Of a DNA stretch of 50,441 bases, positions 9,900 through 18,494 are shown in pieces. The notes beneath the pieces were generated by a model that saw only the letters and a list, made by a program, of their open reading frames with translations, was not told where the DNA came from and did no database searches. A program made the translations under genes and the position numbers. How positions within the stretch are numbered: the stretch's first letter is position 1; each line of letters opens with the position of its first letter. The stretch comes from an uncultured Bacteroidales bacterium (lineage in GTDB: Bacteria > Bacteroidota > Bacteroidia > Bacteroidales > FEN-979), in the NCBI GenBank assembly GCA_903926565.1, contig CAIYJU010000179.1, forward strand, positions 1-50,441. The letters are read 5' to 3'.

Positions 9900-10239
9900 T
9901 TACCAGATTGCTGCAAAGTCTTGTTTGCATTTCTGATAAAATGACTGTTTTTAGTCATCATATCTTGCATTGATGTAAAACCGGTCACTGTCGAAAAGAA
10001 GATTTGTTGCTCCTCGTTTAACTCCAATCATGCTTTTTCAGCTATTCGCAAAAGGTTGTGAATCATTGGACAACTTTCATCTTTTGTTCGGATGTAGAAT
10101 GCCTTGAGCAACTTCTCAATCACAAGATGTCCAATGAATAATGACCACATATAGTCACCAGACAATAAAGATGGTCCATTGTCTGAAAATCTTTATCCGA
10201 AGATTCCAACCAGGATTGTATGACTTCTTCTTTTGTCAT
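9900..10239 (-). pseudogene. Decayed HEPN-domain protein gene
   Basis: Reading through frameshifts gives MTKEEVIQSWLESSDKDF, then (one base shifted) SGDYMWSLFIGHLVIEKLLK with AFYIRTKDESCPMIHNL, then (shifted again) FYINARYDD, a TAA stop, and KQSFYQKC. This is the order of landmarks in the roughly 125-residue HEPN proteins usually paired with MNT nucleotidyltransferases: WSLF..GHLVIEKLLKA, P..HNL, and NINARYDDYKQSFYKKC. At least two frameshifts and two internal stops show it is dead. No nucleotidyltransferase partner was found next to it. Family assignment rests on motif recall, but the agreement over three blocks is strong. Confidence 0.75.
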
Positions 10240-10298
10240 CTTTCATATTGTTCAGACAAACAATACATCATTTTCAGATATATTTATCAGAGGTTAAG

Positions 10299-10494
10299 TT
10301 AATCTTCCATTTCCTTAATAAAATCAACCACTTTCATGTAATCCGGAACGATTCCAAAGTTAGATAATTGGTCAGTTAAGTGTACGAAAACACCCTAAGC
10401 CCCATGCCAGTCGTGGGTCTTTATTTTCCCGGCAGCCTTACAGAGAGAATGAACAAAATCATAAACTTGTTGAAGTACTTGGATTTTCTTAACC
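10299..10494 (-). pseudogene. Decayed small ORF of unknown family
   Basis: From a GTG the frame reads VVKKIQVLQQVYDFVHSLC, then KAAGKIKTHDWHGA, one TAG, then GVFVHLTDQLSNFGIVPDY, MKVVDFIKEMED and a TAA. The last part is repeated about 3.7 kb away in the same orientation (VHFTDQLSNFRIIPDSLKVV). Conservation at the amino acid level suggests a once-coding sequence that ended just upstream of the HEPN remnant. I do not recognise the family. Confidence 0.35.
10307..10385. repeat. 79-bp imperfect direct repeat, left copy
   Basis: Matches 14050-14128 at 69 of 79 positions by hand count (about 87%), without gaps. It overlaps the C-terminal part of the decayed ORF on the minus strand. The two copies bracket the C45 hydrolase and T9SS cargo genes. 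Confidence 0.8.
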
Positions 10495-10590
10495 ACAAAG
10501 GCACTAAGAGCACACAGAACCACTAAGCGTTTGTCAATAAACATTTTATTATCCTAAGTGTTCCTTCGTGTTCTTAGTGTCTAAGTGGTT
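10491..10590. repeat. Imperfect inverted repeat, about 39-bp arms
   Basis: The left arm begins AACCACAAAGGCACTAAGAG and the right arm, read on the minus strand, begins AACCACTTAGACACTAAGAA. The arms are separated by about 22 bp of AT-rich loop. Such ACTAAG-rich palindromic elements are common as dispersed intergenic repeats in Bacteroidota. No T-run follows, so I do not call it a terminator. Confidence 0.65.
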
Positions 10591-10884
10591 TATTTTCAAT
10601 TATTAAAATACTGTTATAAAAGTCTGGCGTGTCACAGGTTATCTTCACAAAAAAAAGACATGAATACATTGTTTAGCTGCTGTTTTTCCTAACTGGCACG
10701 AAAGTGCTTAATCAAAAAATAATATTTCATATTACATTGATATTCTGTTATATATAATTTATTTATATGTATTATACATCTAAATGAGATAAACATTAGG
10801 TTTTCACAAAAGATCCACCAACCTTTGTGAATAAACTAACAATAGAAATAGCAGTTTTGTGAGATACCCTGAAATCAAAAACCC
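10591..10884. other. AT-rich leader region, no gene seen
   Basis: No coding frame supported on either strand. It holds a short inverted repeat, TTCACAAA (10803-10810) and TTTGTGAA (10824-10831), about 55 bp before the start of the C45 hydrolase gene, which could be an operator. No clear TAnnTTTG box was found. Confidence 0.4.
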
Positions 10885-12213
10885 ATGAAAACAAACATTT
10901 ATTTCATCGCATTACTTTTTTTAATTGGGATAGCCTTGTTCCCTGCCTGTAAAAAAGACACATCAGTTAATCCAATTCCCTTGATCAAGATTGAAGACAC
11001 CGCTGTTGTTATCGAAGATATGGGGAAATACTATATGGTCACCATTGATATGACAAAAGGCTATTCCCATTACCAGGTTGGTCAGTCATATGGCAGATGC
11101 ATAAAAAAAATGGTACCCGGGTATGAAGATATTATAAGTTCATACCTATGGCAGCTTGCAACCGTTCAAGGGCTCTGGCTCAATACCATTCCTTCAAGAA
11201 TTGAAAATGTGAAACCTCAGATTGATGCCGCTTATGTTGATGAAATGAATGGATTGGTCTCCCAGATGGCAGGGACCAGCGATTGGACAGGGCACCAGTT
11301 GATCTATGGTTTTAACCTGATTCCTGATATCTTCCGAAGCTCGCAATGCAGTGCTTTTGGATGTTGGGGAGCCGCATCGTTTACAGGAAAAAATGTTGCT
11401 TATCGCACACTCGATTGGTGGGGCGGTTTATGGAAAGTAAAAATACCTACCATCCAGGCGGTTACAAAAATCAAATACCCTACCCAAACCATTTACCTTA
11501 TCGGAGCGCTCGGTAGTTTGGGGTGCATTACCGGGATTAATTATAATACAGGGGTAATGGGAGCCATTCTGGATTCGGATGTCGGGTCCGATTATCATTC
11601 GCCGGGTATGCGTTCGTACAACTTCGATTTACGTCATGCGCTCGAAACCTCAAATACCAAAGAACAAGTGGCAGGATATCTCAAAGATCCATTAAAACCT
11701 TATGCCTTCAATCACCTCATCTTTCTGGCGGATGATAAAAACTGCGTCATGCTGGAAAACAACATTTCCAACTCAGGGTCAAACCCACAACGTGCTCTCC
11801 GGTATGACACCTCTTACCTGAACCCAGGTATCAACTGGAACTTCAAAGAGATGATCGGAGGGGTGAATTGTTTCATGCTGCGCGGACAGGTTGACAATTA
11901 TTCGGCTGGTCCAAATGAAAAAATCAACACCCAGCGGTGGAAGTTGATGTTGCAGCGAACGGTAGATAAACTTTACAATAGTCCCCAACATAAACTAACC
12001 TCAGACGGCGTTCGTGAAATCATGAGCTCATACTGGGGAAGCAAACCGGAATCGCTGATAGGGGGATACGGCGACCTGTACAATACCGACACCCAGCAGA
12101 TGATGGTTTATATTCCTGTTGACAGGTCACTCAGAGTATTCTTCAAACCAAAAGATAATTCCACACCACTTGACCCAGGTGCTTACTTCATTACCATTCC
12201 GTTATCACAATAA
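10885..12213 (+). CDS. Lipoprotein of the C45 / linear-amide hydrolase (Ntn) type
   Basis: 442 residues. A lipoprotein signal ends in FPAC with the lipidated C22. The core carries SSQCSAFGCWGAASFTGKN followed by YRTLDWW, which matches the nucleophile region of the acyl-CoA:6-aminopenicillanate acyltransferase-like (peptidase C45) and related Ntn hydrolases, where an N-terminal Cys exposed by autocleavage attacks amide bonds; C155 is the candidate. Later blocks (TGINYNTGVMGAI, and FLADDKNCVMLEN) fit the same fold. The substrate is not deducible. It is predicted to sit on the outer membrane or in the periplasm. The next gene, a T9SS cargo protein, starts 29 bp downstream, so the two are likely cotranscribed. 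Whether it self-cleaves despite a 154-residue N-terminal stretch needs testing. Confidence 0.8.
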   Translation: MKTNIYFIALLFLIGIALFPACKKDTSVNPIPLIKIEDTAVVIEDMGKYYMVTIDMTKGYSHYQVGQSYGRCIKKMVPGYEDIISSYLWQLATVQGLWLNTIPSRIENVKPQIDAAYVDEMNGLVSQMAGTSDWTGHQLIYGFNLIPDIFRSSQCSAFGCWGAASFTGKNVAYRTLDWWGGLWKVKIPTIQAVTKIKYPTQTIYLIGALGSLGCITGINYNTGVMGAILDSDVGSDYHSPGMRSYNFDLRHALETSNTKEQVAGYLKDPLKPYAFNHLIFLADDKNCVMLENNISNSGSNPQRALRYDTSYLNPGINWNFKEMIGGVNCFMLRGQVDNYSAGPNEKINTQRWKLMLQRTVDKLYNSPQHKLTSDGVREIMSSYWGSKPESLIGGYGDLYNTDTQQMMVYIPVDRSLRVFFKPKDNSTPLDPGAYFITIPLSQ

Positions 12214-12242
12214 CCCATAACAAAATTAACATTCCTTAACCA

Positions 12243-14027
12243 ATGAAAAAATTAACATTTTTAGTTGTCTTTTCGCTGATAGTGAGCACCATGACCGCTC
12301 AGTGGGTTTCCGACCCTTCAAAGAACACGCTGATAGCAGGAGTTGATACGGCTTATTCCTATGGCGAAATGGCAGGGAATAAAAATGATTCGGCTTCGTA
12401 CCTGTTGTATTACAAATCATTCTTACCGACCCCTCTCAACTATATGCTTTACATGCAAAAAATCGATTTTCGCGGGAACAGAAAATGGGGGAATGATGGA
12501 GTTCTAATCAGTCAGGGGCCAAACCGAACATGGGTCTCCGGCGTTGCATTGATCCCGAACCAGGATTCATGCATCTACGTGGCTTATTCGAAAGCGGCAT
12601 TTTATCCGGGGCCGCAGGATACCGTAAACAGAATCTTTTTGAACAAAGTCACAAAAAGCGGAACAAAGCTATGGGGAGTAGAGGGAATTCAGGTCAGCGA
12701 ATCAACGGCAGGCTCTTCCTATACACCTGTTTTACTCAATACGGAAGATAACCAGGTTTGCATTGGCTACGAAGTTATTGATTCCGTTGATTCTCCCTTT
12801 GGGCCACTTGTGAATCTGAAACTGAAAAAATTCTCTGCTTCAGGTGTTCAACTATGGCAATATACCTTACCCCGGGATGCTGAACATGATAACCTTGGGA
12901 TCATACTTGAACCTTTGTCGGGAGGAAACATCATGGCCATTTACAAGCATATTCATATCAACTTTATTGATTCCCTTTTCAATCAATCTCTCGTTGCCCA
13001 GAAATTTGATGCCGGAGGAAATCCTGCATTTCTGCAACCCAAAGAGGTTGTAACTTACAATTGGTATAAATATGAACCGCCGATGACTTCCGTGAAGGTT
13101 GAAAGCAATATGCAGAATGGCTTTTTTATCGGCGCTTCATGGGACGAAGGACCTGTTGCCATACAAACGTACATTCAACAAATTGATGCCGATGCCAACA
13201 CCCTCTTTCCTACACCTGTACCTCTTGTTCCCGATTCCTCCGATAATCTTGACCGCACCGATTATGGTATGCGTTACCTGCCGGGTTCCCGGGAACTATT
13301 GGTCGTTTGGGCAGATAAACATACGAGCTTAAACAACGCAGCGATCCTTGGCCAGAAAATAACTTTGGCGGGGCAGCGGGTTTGGGCTGATACGGGGAAA
13401 GTAATTTATCCGCTGATATCCACCCTGGATTCCGCCTATGGATATATAAGCCTGAGAAAGTCCGGAGCAGATGAATCAGTCCTGTTTTTTATGAAGAAAA
13501 TCAACAACGACAGCCAGGATATTTTTTCCTATGCCAATAAATATGGCCCGGATGGAATCAGTATATGGGGAAAAACTGTTTTGCTTTCAAACCATAAGGG
13601 AACGGTTAATGGGCTGAAACCCCTTGAAGAGATTGGTAGTCAATGGGTGGTTTCTTTTTCCGATTTTACTGATACGGCTTATGCCAGTAAGGCAAAGGGT
13701 CAGCTTTATGCCCAGAATCTTTTCGTGGATGGAAGAATAGGATTGGGAGTCATGGAGCATTCAAACCATTCGGTCCCGGTCAAAATTTATCCCAATCCAA
13801 CTTCAGATAATCTTACCATTGAATTCGAAAAGCCCATCTGTAAAGGCGTGAAACTTATCCTGAACAATGCACAGGCCCAACCTCTTCATTGGTGGGATTA
13901 TATAGAAAATTTACCGAAATCATCATCTGTTACGATATCTCTGAAAGAGTTTTCAGCCGGGTTCTACCTGCTGAATATTCAGACTCCTGAAGGATCCGCA
14001 ATGGTAAAAGTGCTAATCTCACGTTAA
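12243..14027 (+). CDS. Secreted protein with T9SS type A sorting domain
   Basis: 594 residues: signal peptide (MKKLTFLVVFSLIVSTMTAQ), a body of about 490 residues without a motif I can name, and a T9SS sorting domain from about residue 515 (VPVKIYPNPTSDNLTIEF to GFYLLNIQTPEGSAMVKVL). The body repeatedly shows short strands such as WGNDGVLIS, LWGVEGIQV, VWADTGKVIY and IWGKTVLLS at intervals of 60-100 residues, the pattern of a beta-propeller-like repeat (inference). It follows the C45 hydrolase gene by 29 bp and is followed by a strong intrinsic terminator, so the pair forms a two-gene operon exporting a surface-associated hydrolase and a partner. Confidence 0.88.
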   Translation: MKKLTFLVVFSLIVSTMTAQWVSDPSKNTLIAGVDTAYSYGEMAGNKNDSASYLLYYKSFLPTPLNYMLYMQKIDFRGNRKWGNDGVLISQGPNRTWVSGVALIPNQDSCIYVAYSKAAFYPGPQDTVNRIFLNKVTKSGTKLWGVEGIQVSESTAGSSYTPVLLNTEDNQVCIGYEVIDSVDSPFGPLVNLKLKKFSASGVQLWQYTLPRDAEHDNLGIILEPLSGGNIMAIYKHIHINFIDSLFNQSLVAQKFDAGGNPAFLQPKEVVTYNWYKYEPPMTSVKVESNMQNGFFIGASWDEGPVAIQTYIQQIDADANTLFPTPVPLVPDSSDNLDRTDYGMRYLPGSRELLVVWADKHTSLNNAAILGQKITLAGQRVWADTGKVIYPLISTLDSAYGYISLRKSGADESVLFFMKKINNDSQDIFSYANKYGPDGISIWGKTVLLSNHKGTVNGLKPLEEIGSQWVVSFSDFTDTAYASKAKGQLYAQNLFVDGRIGLGVMEHSNHSVPVKIYPNPTSDNLTIEFEKPICKGVKLILNNAQAQPLHWWDYIENLPKSSSVTISLKEFSAGFYLLNIQTPEGSAMVKVLISR

Positions 14028-14049
14028 ATAATCTTCGTCAATAAATCAC

Positions 14050-14128
14050 CCATTCCCTCAATAAAATCAACCACTTTCAGGGAATCTGGAATAATCCTAA
14101 AGTTAGATAATTGGTCAGTGAAGTGTAC
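14050..14128. repeat. 79-bp imperfect direct repeat, right copy
   Basis: Second copy of 10307-10385 (10 mismatches). Read on the minus strand it encodes VHFTDQLSNFRIIPDSLKVV followed by DFIEGMGDLL, matching the end of the decayed ORF at the left copy. It lies directly between the stop of the T9SS cargo gene and the terminator hairpin. Confidence 0.8.
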
Positions 14129-14137
14129 CGAATCGGA

Positions 14138-14169
14138 TTCCTCGCTGTTTTCAGCGGGGAATTTTTTTT
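14138..14169 (+). terminator. Rho-independent terminator
   Basis: A 10-bp stem (TTCCTCGCTG pairing with CAGCGGGGAA, one G-T pair) with a TTTT loop at 14138-14161, followed by a run of eight T. It ends the transcript of the C45 hydrolase and T9SS cargo genes. Confidence 0.85.
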
Positions 14170-14658
14170 ATGCCACCCGGACGCCTTGATATTCCTTTTG
14201 ATAGCTTAAACAAACAACTCACGCTGGGGTTAGACCTTTAAGACCGGAATTAGAAAAGAAAAATTGGCAAAATTTCATCCTGCCTGACAAATATATTTAG
14301 AGGTCAATTTGGATCGGCAGACACTGGTCTTCGTGACTGGTTTATCCACAAGCCGGCCCGATCATGAAACTCGTTGTTCAACCTCATTCAACCCTGTGGC
14401 GAAATCATTTTATCCGTATATTCGTAAGATAATAGTACGTTCACTTTTGGATGATTGCATTTGTGACAGTAAGGTAATGCCTTTAAGCAAATTATAACTC
14501 AGTTGTGAAATTCATGGCATAATCCGGGATTAACCTGGAAAAACCGAAGTTCCCGATCACCCTCTGCCGATTTTTATTGATCGTCTTATCTTTTTAACAA
14601 TCAACAATATGATGTGGCCTGATTTCAGGTAAACTGCAATCAATCTAAAAAGTAAATC
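14170..14658. other. Intergenic region before the flavoredoxin gene
   Basis: No supported gene. A 62-codon plus frame at 14309-14497 has no recognisable product and an unlikely composition. The 3' part contains the 43-bp repeat described separately, about 50 bp before the next gene. Confidence 0.4.
14565..14607. repeat. 43-bp dispersed repeat, copy 1
   Basis: Matches 16756-16798 at 38 of 43 positions, including 24 identical consecutive bases that start TCTTATCTTTTTAAC. The copies bracket the flavoredoxin and uracil permease genes. The TTATCTTTT core resembles, but does not match, the phylum's -7 box, so a promoter role for this copy is possible. Confidence 0.7.
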
Positions 14659-15237
14659 ATGAAACTTTCTCTTCCACCAAACACTGTATTACTCCCTGCT
14701 CCCGTGCTAATCATTGCAACATATGGCGCCGATGGCAAACCCAATATGATGAATGCCGCATGGGGTGGAATTGTATCAGGCAGGCCACCTTGTATCAGTG
14801 TGTCAATAAGGGATGGTAAACTCAGTTTTCACAACATCAGGCAAACCGAGGCATTCACAGTTAACATTCCCTCTGAAAAGTATTTTAAAGAGGCCGACTT
14901 TGTCGGCATTGTTTCCGGGAAAGAATACGACAAATTTAAAGTTGCAGGACTTACGCCGGAAAGGAGTAAACTGGTAAATGCTCCTGTCGTAAAAGAATTT
15001 CCATATACACTCGAATGCAAACTGGTCAGGGAAATTAATCTTGGCTCACATACAATGTTCATTGGAGAAATTGTCGGAATGGTCGCTGATAGCGAGGTTC
15101 TGAATCCAAAACAACTTCCCGATATTGAGAAAGTCAGACCCATGATATGGGGCTCCTTTGGAAGCCAGGCATATTATAACATCGGTGACAGACTTGGGGA
15201 TGCGTTTTCTGTTGGAAATGAATTGAAACAAAAATGA
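14659..15237 (+). CDS. Flavin reductase-like / flavoredoxin family protein
   Basis: 192 residues, the usual length of flavoredoxin-type FMN proteins. The N-terminus (LLPAPVLIIATYGADGKPN, then MMNAAWGGIVSGRPPCISV) is the FMN-binding split-barrel signature. Next come SIRDGKLSFHNIRQTEAFTVNIPSE and a GKEYDKFKVAGLT block typical of the family. Members bind FMN and transfer electrons to or from a partner; the partner here is unknown. It is soluble, with no signal peptide. The uracil permease gene starts 65 bp downstream on the same strand, so cotranscription is likely, although no functional link between them is evident. Confidence 0.9.
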   Translation: MKLSLPPNTVLLPAPVLIIATYGADGKPNMMNAAWGGIVSGRPPCISVSIRDGKLSFHNIRQTEAFTVNIPSEKYFKEADFVGIVSGKEYDKFKVAGLTPERSKLVNAPVVKEFPYTLECKLVREINLGSHTMFIGEIVGMVADSEVLNPKQLPDIEKVRPMIWGSFGSQAYYNIGDRLGDAFSVGNELKQK

Positions 15238-15302
15238 GGTAAAGATTTAGTTGAAAAATACTGAAACAGAAAATCCGGAGTAACCAATTAAAGAATCAAT
15301 CC

Positions 15303-16595
15303 ATGTCAAGACGTATTGTTGGGATAGACCAAAAACTTCCGCTTTTCGAAAGCCTTCCGCTCAGTTTCCAGCACCTGACAGCCATGTTCGGGGGAACCGT
15401 GCTGGCGCCGGTCCTTCTTGGTGTTGACCCTTCCATCGCATTGCTGATGAACGGGATCGGCACGCTGGTGTACGCCTGGGTAACCAAAGGCGGTATCCCC
15501 GCCTACCTGGGATCAAGCTTTGCCTTCATTGCACCCACACTTCTGATTATCAGTGTTTATGGTGGTTATAATCATGCCCAGTCCGGATTCATATTTTTCG
15601 GAATGTTCTTCATCCTGATATCGTTTGTCGTGAAAAAATGGGGCACCAGGTGGATTGACATCCTGATGCCACCTGCGGTGATGGGTGCGGTGGTTGCCAT
15701 CATCGGGCTGGAACTGGCACCGGTTGCCGCCCAGCAGGCAGGGTTGTGTCCTTATCCCACAGCTGTCGGGAAAATTGTTGAACCCTTTGTGCTGAACGGA
15801 CCTGTGCTGATCGTTTCAATGTCGACATTGTTTATCGGCATTTTTGGCTCGGTGATGTTCAGGGGCTTTATGCAGGTGATCCCCATCCTGGTCGCTGTCA
15901 TTGGTGGTTACCTCGTTGCCCACGCGATGGGCCTGGTCGACACAACTGCAATCAACAATGCCGCATGGTTTGCCCTGCCGAAATTTCATGCTCCGGTTTT
16001 TGACATCAAGGCAATCATCATCATTGCCCCGGCATGTATCGTTGTCCTTGCCGAACATATCAGCCACCTGATTGTCACCGGCAGGATCACCGGGTCCGAC
16101 CTGATGAAAAAACCCGGTCTTCACCGGTCATTGCTTGGCGATGGCCTCAGCAATGTTTTATCGGGTTTCGCAGGATCAACGCCCAACACGACTTATGGCG
16201 AAAACATCGGCGTGATGGCAATCACCCGTGTCTATTCAGTTTGGGTAATCCGGGGAGCCGCTGTCATGGCCATTCTGTTTTCATGTATCGGAAAGATCTC
16301 TGCGGCAATTTCAACTATTCCCACCCCGGTGATGGGAGGCATTACCCTGCTCCTGTTCGGGGTGATTGCCATGCAGGGATTGCGCATGTATGTAGAGCAA
16401 AAGGTCGATTTCAGTCAGAACCGCAACATGGTGCTGGGCGCCGTTGCCTTTGTGGCAGGCATCAGCGGGGCAGGCATCAGCATCGGGTCGGTGCAATTAA
16501 AGGGAATGGCGCTTGCTGCCGTCATCGGGGTTGTTTTGTCTCTGGTTTTCTGGATATTTGACAAACTCGGGCTGATGAATACAGAAGCTGCCTGA
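15303..16595 (+). CDS. uraA: Uracil-xanthine permease (NCS2 family)
   Basis: 430 residues with about 14 hydrophobic segments, as in E. coli UraA. Landmarks: FQHLTAMFGGTVLAPVLLG, GTLVYAWVTKGGIPAYLGSS, and PPAVMGAVVAIIGLELA. The substrate-site segment VLAEHISHLIVTG carries E251 and H255, and STPNTTYGENIGVMAITR carries E300; these correspond to the UraA residues E241, H245 and E290. It is a proton-coupled inner-membrane uptake system for uracil or a related pyrimidine. Agreement with the uracil branch is closer than with the xanthine/urate branch. It follows the flavoredoxin gene by 65 bp. No terminator is obvious after the stop. Confidence 0.95.
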   Translation: MSRRIVGIDQKLPLFESLPLSFQHLTAMFGGTVLAPVLLGVDPSIALLMNGIGTLVYAWVTKGGIPAYLGSSFAFIAPTLLIISVYGGYNHAQSGFIFFGMFFILISFVVKKWGTRWIDILMPPAVMGAVVAIIGLELAPVAAQQAGLCPYPTAVGKIVEPFVLNGPVLIVSMSTLFIGIFGSVMFRGFMQVIPILVAVIGGYLVAHAMGLVDTTAINNAAWFALPKFHAPVFDIKAIIIIAPACIVVLAEHISHLIVTGRITGSDLMKKPGLHRSLLGDGLSNVLSGFAGSTPNTTYGENIGVMAITRVYSVWVIRGAAVMAILFSCIGKISAAISTIPTPVMGGITLLLFGVIAMQGLRMYVEQKVDFSQNRNMVLGAVAFVAGISGAGISIGSVQLKGMALAAVIGVVLSLVFWIFDKLGLMNTEAA

Positions 16596-16755
16596 CAGGA
16601 GACTGGAGGTAATCCTGATCATCATTGCAATACGCTGTTTTTCACAGATTTCGTTTTTCATGGGTGGTCGATGAATCCAATCCGGCCGATAATAACATCC
16701 TGGTCGAATCCATCGAATTCGCCTATTCCTTTTTCACCCGTGAAAAATAAAACCA

Positions 16756-16798
16756 TGCCGATTTCCATTGACTATCTTATCTTTTTAACAATCAACAA
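16756..16798. repeat. 43-bp dispersed repeat, copy 2
   Basis: Second copy of 14565-14607, same orientation, downstream of uraA. Confidence 0.7.
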
Positions 16799-16808
16799 GA
16801 TGTGATCT

Positions 16809-16830
16809 GATTGCCCCGGCGAAGACTGGT
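16809..16830. repeat. 22-bp dispersed repeat
   Basis: GATTGCCCCGGCGAAGAC plus TGGT; 20 of 22 bases recur at 18405-18426, directly after the FISUMP gene. Weaker resemblance is seen near 32571. Confidence 0.5.
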
Positions 16831-17068
16831 GATCTCATTTTATTGAATGCCAATGGCATAAGGTGACCTGCAAAAATCACCGGAGGATAGACCGGGTGAC
16901 CAGTTTATGGATATTGTTAAGGATTGTTCTGTTAAATAATGTTAAATATAATGTGTATTTGGATTAAATAAACGTATTATGGTATATATTTACTGAAGTT
17001 TAGTATCATGAGACCAGATATTGTGAAATTACTTAACCCGTATTTTAATATTAATAAAACACATTATT

Positions 17069-18379
17069 ATGAAAAACATACTTATACTAATCCTATTCAT
17101 TATATTGATCATCAATGGATTCAGCCAAACCCCGGTCACCCTTACGTTCCAGGCAAAAGATTCGCTCACGCAGAGTTCTTTGGCCCTGGATAGTGTCAAG
17201 GTGACAAATCTGGCCGAAAATTGCGACACCACCATTTATGGCGCAGTTTCTGTTTTGAATGTTGTTGCTTTATGGCCTGTCGGCATCGAAGACCCGGCCA
17301 CCGGGAGTTCAGAAACTTTCACGGTGACACAGAACACGCCCAACCCTTTCCGGGGATCAACCCTGGTCAGGATTTACATGAAGAATTCCGGAGAACTTAA
17401 CCTGTCCGTTAATGACAACCAGGGTAAGCAACGCTCGGAATACCACAACACGTTAGAAAAAGGATGGCACCTGTTTGGTGTTTCGGCAAACAGTGCCATG
17501 CTTATGTTTCTGAATGTGTCTGACAACTCAACCACGAAAACAATCAAGCTGCTCAGCACAGGTGCAGGCAATGAAGGTGACCGCATTTCCTATAAAGGAA
17601 TGACCGGGCAAGTTTCAACGCTTAAATCATCGCCGAATGCAGCAGGTTTTATCTTCTACCTTGGAAACCAGCTTCAATATACAGCTTATGCCGGGGGATA
17701 CCAGGAAAGAATCCTTACAGACAATCCTGTTTCCAGCGAAACATATACTTTCGCTTTGCTTCCGGCTGTTTTCACCTGCGGCTCTTCCATCACCATTAAC
17801 CATGTGGCCGGGGCAGTAGCGCCTGTAAATAAAACAGTTACCTACGGCACCGTTACCAATATTCCCGGAGAACCTTCAAAATGCTGGATCACCAGCAACC
17901 TCGGCGCCGATCACCAGGCAACAGCAAAAGACGATGCTACCGAAGCCTCAGCCGGCTGGTACTGGCAGTTCAACCGTAAGCAGGGATATAAGCATGACGG
18001 CATGGCCAGGACACCCAATTCCACCTGGATCAATAGCATCAACGAAAATAACGACTGGGCACCAGCCAACGACCCGTGTGTACTCGAACTCGGCAGTGGC
18101 TGGCGACTTGCTACTCAGGTTGAATGGACCAATACAGATGCGGGTGGCAATTGGACAAATTGGGACGGCCCGTGGAATTCTGCTCTAAAACTTCATGCTG
18201 CAGGGAGACTAAATGTCAGTAATGGTGCGCTGGAATATCGCGGCTCGGATGGCGGTTACTGGAGCAGTAACCAGTTCGATGCGCAAAACGGCCGGTTCCT
18301 CTCCTTTGTCTATAACCTGTGCGGCATGTTTCTCAACGGCAAGACAAGTGGCTTCACCGTTCGCTGCGTCAAAGAATAG
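17069..18379 (+). CDS. Secreted FISUMP-domain (Fib_succ_major-like) protein
   Basis: 436 residues. The signal peptide is MKNILILILFIILIINGFSQ. Residues about 20-90 look like a carrier domain (TPVTLTFQAKDSLTQ). Residues about 90-135 contain QNTPNPFRGSTLVRIYMKN, which resembles a T9SS sorting module but sits in the middle of the protein. Residues about 265-436 match the Fibrobacter succinogenes major paralogous domain: WITSNLGADHQA, ASAGWYWQFNRKQGYKHDG, GSGWRLATQVEWTN, YRGSDGGYWSSNQFD and a final SGFTVRCVKE. These are extracellular proteins of unknown biochemical role. It is followed closely by the convergent small secreted protein gene. Confidence 0.82.
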   Translation: MKNILILILFIILIINGFSQTPVTLTFQAKDSLTQSSLALDSVKVTNLAENCDTTIYGAVSVLNVVALWPVGIEDPATGSSETFTVTQNTPNPFRGSTLVRIYMKNSGELNLSVNDNQGKQRSEYHNTLEKGWHLFGVSANSAMLMFLNVSDNSTTKTIKLLSTGAGNEGDRISYKGMTGQVSTLKSSPNAAGFIFYLGNQLQYTAYAGGYQERILTDNPVSSETYTFALLPAVFTCGSSITINHVAGAVAPVNKTVTYGTVTNIPGEPSKCWITSNLGADHQATAKDDATEASAGWYWQFNRKQGYKHDGMARTPNSTWINSINENNDWAPANDPCVLELGSGWRLATQVEWTNTDAGGNWTNWDGPWNSALKLHAAGRLNVSNGALEYRGSDGGYWSSNQFDAQNGRFLSFVYNLCGMFLNGKTSGFTVRCVKE

Positions 18380-18404
18380 TGATTAACTGGTTTCGTTTTA
18401 ATCA

Positions 18405-18426
18405 GATTGCTCCGGCGAAGACGGGT
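18405..18426. repeat. 22-bp dispersed repeat, second copy
   Basis: Differs from 16809-16830 at two positions. It lies between two convergent genes. Confidence 0.5.
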
Positions 18427-18494
18427 CAACGTGCGTGTTTATTCCAGGCAGGATCGCTTTTTCGAACACCGGTCAAAATGATTGCTTTTTCAAC

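Larger units (their letters stand above)
16596..17068. other. Intergenic region with repeats and a short coding remnant
   Basis: A plus frame ending at 16750 reads VVDESNPADNNILVESIEFA then YSFFTREK and a stop. It has plausible protein character but no start and no recognised family, so it may be a remnant. It is followed by the second 43-bp repeat and a 22-bp repeat. The last 100 bp before the next gene are very AT-rich. Confidence 0.35.

Noticed and set aside
14309-14497. A 62-codon plus-strand frame
   Set aside because: No start signal, no family, and composition unlike the neighbouring genes.
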